A stretch of DNA of 64,000 bases from Methanoculleus sp. 7T (lineage in GTDB: Archaea; Halobacteriota; Methanomicrobia; Methanomicrobiales; Methanoculleaceae): contig NZ_JALPRP010000001.1 in the NCBI RefSeq assembly GCF_023195915.1, forward strand, positions 1,798,001 through 1,862,000. The letters are read 5' to 3'. How positions within the stretch are numbered: the stretch's first letter is position 1; each line of letters starts with the position of its first letter. Shown in pieces: positions 58,290 to 64,000 of the stretch. The notes below the pieces were generated by a model. It was not told the origin of the DNA and made no database searches. It saw nothing but the letters and a program-made list of their open reading frames with translations. A program made the translations under genes and the position numbers.

Positions 58290-59426
58290 ATGATACAGAA
58301 CCATCGCATTTCCAGCAGAACAACGACCCTCAGGCTCTTTTTGGGGCTTCTGTTCTGCACTATCTTATGTGCTCAGGTTGCGTCGGCTGCGGAGTACACA
58401 TTAAACAGTACAACCGGTGGCAAATTCTCAACCGGCATATCCTACGACGGGGAAGAGGACCTAGTACTCACCATCGAAGAAGACTCTGTCATCGCCGCCG
58501 GCGGGAATGCCGGCATCGAATCAGCAGCCCCGGTCACCATCCGGAGCCCAACCAATGCCCGGCTCACCATTGCCGTCGAGAACGGTAAGGATGCCTTTTA
58601 CGGCATCAAAGCGCCGTCCGTGACCGTCGAGAGCGGAACGGTCGACATAACCGTAACCAACGGCGGCAATAACAGAGCGGACAGTGCCGCATACGGCATC
58701 TATGCCGGATCGGGGAATGTAACCATCTTGGGCGGAACGATCACGACCCATGTTGCGACCACCTGCCACAAAAACAAGGGCATCTACGCCACACGGTATA
58801 TCGAGATCACCGGCGGCCGCATCGCCGCCACCGCGTACGGCGGCAGCAACACCTTCGGTCTTGACGGCGGTGATGTTCTCGCCGGAGACAGCAACGGTGG
58901 AATCGTCATCTCCGGTGGGTACATCTCTGTGGATTCAGGTGGAGCCGCCACCAGAAACTACGGCATCGACTCCAAGTATGGATCCGTGAAGATCTCGGGA
59001 AATCCGGTCATTTTCATTCACGAAGATGAGAACGGCGCGAGAGGCAACTTCGCCTACAACGAAGACGTGACAACCATCACCGGCGGCAACGCGGTTGTAT
59101 TCACCTCAAAAGGAGTAGGGAATTATCTTCTCCGGGAAAATGCAGTCCTCACGCAGGATATGGTTCTGTTGCCCGGAAAAATCTTTGAGATCCCTGCCGG
59201 CATGGCTCTTGGTCTCTCCGGTCCGCATTCTCTTACCCTGCCGGCGGCTTCGGGCCTTCTCTTCGGCGACGGCCATGGTGCCTTTACATATGCCGGAACC
59301 ACTCTTGCCGAAGGCGGTAGTGTTGTCTATGCCGGAGAAAAGTCGGCCGCGCAGGCATCACCGGCTCCGGTTGCAGGAGTTCTTGCAGGTCTTGGCGCGG
59401 TGATTTTGCTGAAGGGAAGGAGATAA
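58290..59426 (+). CDS. Secreted beta-helix surface protein
   Basis: A 378-residue protein with a signal peptide (about 1-34, ending QVASA), then repeats typical of a right-handed beta helix (VTILGGTITTH, ITGGRIAATAYGG, VISGGYISVDSGG), as in carbohydrate-binding domain proteins. The C-terminus SPAPVAGVLAGLGAVILL followed by KGRR is a sorting-type tail: hydrophobic helix and basic end. It is probably cell-surface bound. Next to a pilin pair, it could be an adhesin-like partner, which is inference. Confidence 0.82.
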   Translation: MIQNHRISSRTTTLRLFLGLLFCTILCAQVASAAEYTLNSTTGGKFSTGISYDGEEDLVLTIEEDSVIAAGGNAGIESAAPVTIRSPTNARLTIAVENGKDAFYGIKAPSVTVESGTVDITVTNGGNNRADSAAYGIYAGSGNVTILGGTITTHVATTCHKNKGIYATRYIEITGGRIAATAYGGSNTFGLDGGDVLAGDSNGGIVISGGYISVDSGGAATRNYGIDSKYGSVKISGNPVIFIHEDENGARGNFAYNEDVTTITGGNAVVFTSKGVGNYLLRENAVLTQDMVLLPGKIFEIPAGMALGLSGPHSLTLPAASGLLFGDGHGAFTYAGTTLAEGGSVVYAGEKSAAQASPAPVAGVLAGLGAVILLKGRR

Positions 59427-59600
59427 CTTCTTCGTCGTGTTTTGGGACAGCAAATGAGCAATCCGTTGGCTCTGCAGTTCGAACAACTATTTTTCGCTTA
59501 GAGAGCCGATCAAATCATATTTCGTCTGATTTGACGGCCCCCGGGAGCAAGGTCAAAGTGGACCGCCGGAGAGGCTCGCTCCTCCCCGGCCGCCCACCGA
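59427..59600. other. Spacer after surface protein gene
   Basis: No gene is visible. An AT-rich part lies around 59490-59530. Confidence 0.35.
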
Positions 59601-59930
59601 GAGCGCGGGTCCCACGAAGGAATGGTAAGGGCGGGATCGGGAGGTCGTCCCCGCCCGTTCTCTGGCATGGCACCGCCCGGGGCACCCGGGACGATTGTCG
59701 TCCGGTGCGTTTCCTTTCCTTTTCGTTCCACGGGCGCCCGGGGTTTTTTGCATTAATGAAAGAGAGGGTTGTTTCAGGGCTTGATTGCGACCTGCATCGG
59801 CATGACGTCGACGACGGGAGATACCGCTTTGGTGTTCCGGTTCATCGCTCCAGTCCCGTTGAATCCATGATGCACCGCTGTCGCGATGTCACCATACTAG
59901 TTGTATAAACTATAATTATTTAACTTTATC
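59601..59930 (-). pseudogene. Pilin-locus relic B2 with 23-codon remnant
   Basis: Read on the minus strand it has a TATA word (about 59925-59909, TTAAATAATTATAG), a leader, CTGGAGCG, and ATG at 59845. The 23 codons that follow run to TGA at 59774 and read AVSPVVDVMPM after a short start and end in VAIKP, that is, a pilin leader joined straight to a pilin C-terminus. The 3' flank with its GC hairpin follows. The body of a short pilin has been deleted. It is oriented opposite to the live pair at 56532-57922. Confidence 0.75.
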
Positions 59931-60082
59931 CATTTGTTGAGCTATTTTAGTTTACACCCGTCGGGGCGGAACAACCGCCGGGCTTGAGAGGAGCCGTGCT
60001 CGGCTTCGGCCCATGCCCCAAGGTAAGAGCGCTTCGTGCCGAGCAGGTCCTCAAGCCCGGGTATTTTCCCGCGAACTAACGG
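59931..60082. other. Spacer between relic B2 and hemerythrin gene
   Basis: No gene is visible. The T-rich part near 59940 may be upstream promoter sequence of relic B2. Confidence 0.3.
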
Positions 60083-60520
60083 TTACATCACCGCAAACTG
60101 TGCCGCTTTCCGTTTCTCCTGCTCAAATCCCTCACTGAGTTCGAACAAGTCGCCCGGGTCGAGGTGGCGCTCGGCCCGGGCGAAAACCTCCCCCTCCTCC
60201 GCAGCGAAGTGTGCCTCGACCTGTTCCGTCAGGGCTGCGAGCGCCGGCATCCATGCCTCATCCCTCTGCGGGATCGCCTCGAACCGGGCAAGCATACGGT
60301 GGATCTCGGCATGCTCCCGAAGCGACTGCCTGATCTCCTCGGGGACCACGCTCCGGAGCCGTGCGTAGAGCGTGGCCTCCTCTGCGTACATATGGCCGGG
60401 CAGTTCCCGGCGGAGCGTAATGCACCGGACGTCCCGCGTATCGGGATTGCTTGCAAGTTCGTCCAGAAGGCTCTTGATAAAGTCGTGGTCCTCCTTAATG
60501 AGTTCAAGAATCTGTGCCAT
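60083..60520 (-). CDS. Hemerythrin-like domain protein 1
   Basis: A 145-residue protein of the hemerythrin HHE type. His/Glu clusters for a di-iron site are visible: KEDHDFIKSLLDEL, GHMYAEEATLY, EHAEIHRML and VEAHFAAEEGEVF. Such proteins bind oxygen, iron or nitric oxide; in an anaerobe they may protect against oxygen. It is the last of three related genes in a row on this strand. Confidence 0.9.
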   Translation of the reverse strand: MAQILELIKEDHDFIKSLLDELASNPDTRDVRCITLRRELPGHMYAEEATLYARLRSVVPEEIRQSLREHAEIHRMLARFEAIPQRDEAWMPALAALTEQVEAHFAAEEGEVFARAERHLDPGDLFELSEGFEQEKRKAAQFAVM

Positions 60521-60639
60521 ACAGCGCCTCCATCCGGATGAGCAATGGGAGGTGTCGTACTTAACAATTTCGCCGAAATCTTCCGAAGTTCAGGTCTGGA
60601 AAAATCGGGAGCACTGGTGCGAAAAGCACCCGTGCGCCC

Positions 60640-61092
60640 TTAACGCGCCGCAACCGGCATCGCGCTTCTCTTCGCCTCCTCATACCGGCTGCCGAGGCTT
60701 GAAAGATCGCTGCTGCTCATCTTCTGCTGCATCTGCGGGAAGATCTCGTTCTCCTCCTCGCTGATGTGGTGCTTCACGTTCTCCTGAATCACCTTCAGTT
60801 TCGCCACCCAGACGTCCTCCTCAGACGTGGACGCGCTGTCGAGCTGGCTAAGCAGCGTCTTGACCGCACTGTGCTCTTGAATCGACTCAAGGATCGTGTC
60901 CCGCATATCCGCCTCTTCTTTGAGCCTCGGATACAGAGCCTGCTCCTCACCGATGAGGTGCGGCATAAGGTTTTCCTTCAGGGACTCATACTTCCGCTCC
61001 CGGTCGCTCACGCCCTTGCTCGCGAGTTCCGAGAACTGCGAGAGCACCATCTCATGCTCCTGTTTCAGGATCTCGATAACGTTCTGCGCCAT
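60640..61092 (-). CDS. Hemerythrin-like domain protein 2
   Basis: A 150-residue hemerythrin-type protein with KQEHEMVLSQF, PHLIGEEQALYPRL, IQEHSAVKTLL and VKHHISEEENEIFPQM. A TATA-like word (AAACTATATAC on the minus strand, about 61155-61145) upstream suggests its own promoter. Its end AKRSAMPVAAR resembles that of its neighbour. Confidence 0.9.
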   Translation of the reverse strand: MAQNVIEILKQEHEMVLSQFSELASKGVSDRERKYESLKENLMPHLIGEEQALYPRLKEEADMRDTILESIQEHSAVKTLLSQLDSASTSEEDVWVAKLKVIQENVKHHISEEENEIFPQMQQKMSSSDLSSLGSRYEEAKRSAMPVAAR

Positions 61093-61189
61093 TCAATCAC
61101 TTCCCCCTTTCTCGAAGGGGTGGTATCGGTGCAGGGCGGACGTATATAGTTTATGCCTCCCGGACCGATCTCGGGAGAATCTCTGAGGA

Positions 61190-61639
61190 TCACCTGAGCG
61201 GCCGCAGGTGTGCCTTCCCTTTCGCCTCTTCGAAACGGTCGCCGACGTGCAGGAGGAGAGCGTCGTCCATCTCCTGTCTGGCCGCCGGGAAGACGACCTT
61301 CTCCTCTCGGTCGACGTGGCTCCTCATCGCCTCACGGAGATCAGGCATCACGCGAACCCACCCCTCTTCGTCGGCCGGAGAGAGGCCGTTTAACCTGCCG
61401 ACGAGCGCGCGGACGGCCGCATGCTCCTCACGGGACGCCGCTACAAGGTCGTGCAACCCCCGCTCATCGAGCCTCGGATAGAAGACCCGTTCCTCACCGG
61501 CCATGTGCGGCAGGAGGTTGTTCTTCATCTGGTTGAACTTCTCCGCCCGGTCGCTGATGCCTCTCCGCTGCAACTCGTCGAGCTGGGAGAGCACCTTCGC
61601 ATGTTCTCGCCGTAAGAGGTCCAGAATGTTCTGCCCCAT
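61190..61639 (-). CDS. Hemerythrin-like domain protein 3
   Basis: A 149-residue paralog of the two genes before it: RREHAKVLSQLDELQRRGI, PHMAGEERVFYPRL, REEHAAVRAL and MRSHVDREEKVVFPA. ATG 61639 is chosen since homology with gene 2 begins there (MGQNILDLL against MAQNVIEIL). It is divergent from the permease gene, 110 bases away. Confidence 0.9.
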   Translation of the reverse strand: MGQNILDLLRREHAKVLSQLDELQRRGISDRAEKFNQMKNNLLPHMAGEERVFYPRLDERGLHDLVAASREEHAAVRALVGRLNGLSPADEEGWVRVMPDLREAMRSHVDREEKVVFPAARQEMDDALLLHVGDRFEEAKGKAHLRPLR

Positions 61640-61749
61640 ACGGATACCCCGGAGCAGGCATCCGATAAAAACGTATGGTCTCCCGATACGCCCGGGTGCG
61701 GCCGGACCCGCCGGATACCCATAAATGGTGCAGGTGCATAGGTACACGT

Positions 61750-63063
61750 ATGCCGGAAGAGGAATCCGACGCCCCGCGCACCGATACGAGCCTCAGCCGC
61801 GACCTCGGCCTCGCCGCAGTCACCCTCTCGGGCGTGGGGATCATCCTCGGCGCCGGAATCTACGCCCTGCTCGGGGAAGCGGCAGGCATGGCCGGCAACG
61901 CCGTCTGGCTGACGTTTGCCATCGCCGCCGTCATCGCCGCGTTCAGCGCCCTGAGTTATGCCGAACTCTCGTCGATGTATCCGCGTGCGAGCGCCGAGTA
62001 CGAATACGTCTCAAACGCGTTCGGGAGGAGGCTTGCGTTCGTTGTTGGGTGGCTGATCATCTTCTCCGGCATCTTCGGCGCCGCAACCGTCGCGCTCGGG
62101 TTCGCCGGTTACTTCTCAGATCTTGTCGGCTTCCCGGTCCTCCCCTCCGCGGTCCTGATCATCCTCCTCCTTGCCGGGATCCTCCTCTCCGGCATCAAGG
62201 AAACCGCCCGGGTCGCCATCGCCCTGACGCTCGTCGAGGCCGGGGGTATCGTCATGGTCATCCTGATCGGCCTCCCCTACATCGGGCAGGTGGACTACCT
62301 CGATATGCCGCAGGGAATCCCGGGCCTCCTGCAGGCGTCCGCCCTTGTCTTCTTTGCTTACATGGGGTTTGAAGAGATGGTCAAACTCTCCGAGGAGACC
62401 CGGAACCCGGAGCGGACCATCCCGCTCGCCCTCATGATCGCGCTTGCCGTCTCCATCCTCCTCTACGTCTTGGTATCTCTCGCCGCAGTCTCGGTCGTCG
62501 GCTGGGAGCAACTCGCCGCCTCGAAGGCCCCCTTCGCCGATGTCGCGTCCGTCGCCCTCGGTCCCGCAGCCTTCACCGTCATCTCGGTCATCGCCCTCTT
62601 CGCCACCGCCAACACCGCCCTCCTGATGATGATGGCATCGTCCCGGATCGCCTACGGCATGGCGTTCTCTCACTCGCTCCCGCCGTTCCTTGCCAGGGTG
62701 CATCCCCGAACCCGGACACCCTGGACGGCCATCGTCGCGGTCGCACTCGCCTCGATGGCGTTCCTCTTTGCAGGCAGGATCGACTTCGTCGCGAGCGTCA
62801 CCAACTTCACGCTCTTTGTGACGTTCATCGTCATCAACGCATCTGTGATCCTGCTCCGCTACCGTGCGCCCGACGCAGCGCGGCCCTTCCGAATCCCGGG
62901 CGCCGTCGGAGCCCTGCCGGTCATCCCGGTCGTCGGCATGGTCTCAAGTTTCTTTCTCCTCGTCCAACTCGACTCCTTGGTGCTGCTGGTCGGGGGCATC
63001 TTGGCCGCCGTCGGCGCCGTGCTCGCCTTGGTCGGGGAATGGCGGCCTCACGAGGCGGCGTGA
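61750..63063 (+). CDS. APC family amino acid permease
   Basis: A 437-residue membrane protein with about twelve helices. The N-terminal LGLAAVTLSGVGIILGAGIYALLGEAAG is the APC superfamily signature, and FFAYMGFEEMVKLSEETRNPERTIP is typical of helix 6 and the following loop. It is likely to move amino acids across the membrane; the substrate is not readable. ATG 61750 is preceded by AGGT and the frame upstream overlaps the divergent gene's promoter. Confidence 0.92.
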   Translation: MPEEESDAPRTDTSLSRDLGLAAVTLSGVGIILGAGIYALLGEAAGMAGNAVWLTFAIAAVIAAFSALSYAELSSMYPRASAEYEYVSNAFGRRLAFVVGWLIIFSGIFGAATVALGFAGYFSDLVGFPVLPSAVLIILLLAGILLSGIKETARVAIALTLVEAGGIVMVILIGLPYIGQVDYLDMPQGIPGLLQASALVFFAYMGFEEMVKLSEETRNPERTIPLALMIALAVSILLYVLVSLAAVSVVGWEQLAASKAPFADVASVALGPAAFTVISVIALFATANTALLMMMASSRIAYGMAFSHSLPPFLARVHPRTRTPWTAIVAVALASMAFLFAGRIDFVASVTNFTLFVTFIVINASVILLRYRAPDAARPFRIPGAVGALPVIPVVGMVSSFFLLVQLDSLVLLVGGILAAVGAVLALVGEWRPHEAA

Positions 63064-63162
63064 CAGTGGAAGGGGCATAACAATAGAGATTATGGGGTAA
63101 CTATGTCGCTCTAGAGTCCATGTCGGGAAACTCTATATTTATCCGTCCCCTCATCGGTAGGT

Positions 63163-64000
63163 ATGCCAGACCTGCTTTCTCTCCGACACGGCGGGGCGCT
63201 TCTTGCGACCCTCCTCGTTGCCGCCGTCCTCTGTGCCGGATGTACAACCGGCATTGAAAACAGGACGTCCTCTTCCGCCGAAACCCTCTCGGTCACAGGT
63301 TCGACGACCGTCCTCCCCATCGCCCAACTGACCGCCGAGGCCTTCATGGCCGAAAATCCGAGCGTTGATATCCGGATCGGCGGCGGCGGGTCCAGCGTCG
63401 GCATCCAAGCCGTCGGCGAGGGGACCGCAGATATCGGCATGGCTTCCCGCGACCTGAAAGATACCGAGAAGGAAGCCTACCCCGGTCTTGTGGGGCACGC
63501 GGTTGCCCTCGACGGCATCGCGGTCATCGTCAACCCGGAAAACAGCGTCGGGAGCCTCACAATGGACGAACTACGGGGCATCTACAACGGCACCTACACC
63601 AACTGGAACGAAGTCGGCGGTCCCGACATGGAGATCGTCGTCACCGGCCGGGACAGCGCTTCCGGGACACGCGAGTTCTTCTATGATGTCGTGATGAAGA
63701 AGGAAGACTTCGTCGAGACTCAACTCGAGAAGAACTCAAACGGTGCGGTGAAGCAGACGGTCGCCCAGACCCCCGGCGCCGTCGGTTACGTCGGGCTCGG
63801 CTACATCGACGAGTCGGTGAAGGCTCTCTCCATCGATGCCGGCAACGGTCCGGTTGAACCCACCGTTCGGAACACCGAGGACGGCGCCTACCCGATTGCC
63901 CGCGAACTCCTGATGTTCACCCGGGGCGAACCTACCGGGCTCGCGGCGGAGTACCTCTCCTTCATCTCCGGCCCCGAAGGGCGGCAGATCGTCAGAGACG
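63163..64000 (+). CDS. pstS: Phosphate-binding lipoprotein PstS, 3' truncated
   Basis: The first 279 residues of a phosphate ABC transporter binding protein. A signal peptide ends in a lipobox-like VLCAGC, then SVTGSTTVLPIAQLTAEAF, IGGGGSSVG and VVTGRDSASGTREFF are phosphate-contacting segments of PstS. The reading frame is open to the window edge, so the end and any pstCAB genes lie outside. ATG 63163 is just after TAGGT. Confidence 0.9.
   Translation, partial: MPDLLSLRHGGALLATLLVAAVLCAGCTTGIENRTSSSAETLSVTGSTTVLPIAQLTAEAFMAENPSVDIRIGGGGSSVGIQAVGEGTADIGMASRDLKDTEKEAYPGLVGHAVALDGIAVIVNPENSVGSLTMDELRGIYNGTYTNWNEVGGPDMEIVVTGRDSASGTREFFYDVVMKKEDFVETQLEKNSNGAVKQTVAQTPGAVGYVGLGYIDESVKALSIDAGNGPVEPTVRNTEDGAYPIARELLMFTRGEPTGLAAEYLSFISGPEGRQIVRD

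Overview
The window is GC-rich archaeal DNA from a hydrogenotrophic methanogen, most likely of the order Methanomicrobiales and resembling Methanoculleus. Evidence: genes for coenzyme F420 (cofC, cofE, cofG) and methanofuran (mfnA) synthesis, archaeal Dph2, SMC/ScpA, an ATP-dependent DNA ligase, an Nre repair protein, archaeal pilins with the AVSPVIGVMLM leader, TATA-type promoters and an archaeal 16S-tRNA-Ala-23S rRNA operon. Genus is inferred from overall character, not from a search.

Layout. 1-12950: housekeeping genes (MBL hydrolase, PAS sensor, DNA ligase convergent with an nre operon, AIM24-like protein, YgiQ-like radical SAM enzyme, PPC-domain protein, acyltransferase). 13250-17457: a surface-protein locus in which two paralogous secreted proteins flank an Ig-like membrane-anchored protein; the first has a strong promoter and a heavily structured leader RNA and may be an S-layer-type protein. 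17963-30246: tRNA-Val, serA, ppsA-mfnA-hpt-dph2-methyltransferase-MFS, ubiB-like kinase, ferredoxin-thioredoxin reductase catalytic chain, purQ-purS-purC. 30290-36096: F420 genes cofG, cofC, cofE, with glyA-folD-folP-cofE forming a chain of 4-nt overlaps. 36263-41113: coiled-coil protein, smc, scpA. 41219-47102: the rRNA operon, preceded by about seven TATA boxes, six of them spaced about 140 nt apart with a hairpin in each spacer, and with tRNA-Cys between 23S and 5S.

47358-60000 is an accessory region. It carries four copies of a two-gene pilin module (a long pilin of about 260 residues followed by a short one of about 200 residues): three in tandem at 48264-52882 and one at 56532-57922. 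One long pilin is frameshifted at a run of eight Gs. The second cluster is flanked by two pilin-gene relics on the opposite strand; one still encodes a 23-residue remnant that fuses the pilin start to a pilin end. A thioredoxin-CcdA fusion, a methyltransferase and a beta-helix surface protein lie among them.

60083-64000: three tandem hemerythrin-like proteins, an APC amino-acid permease and a truncated phosphate-binding lipoprotein (PstS). Two copies of another dispersed repeat with a conserved stem lie upstream of the MBL gene and of cofC.
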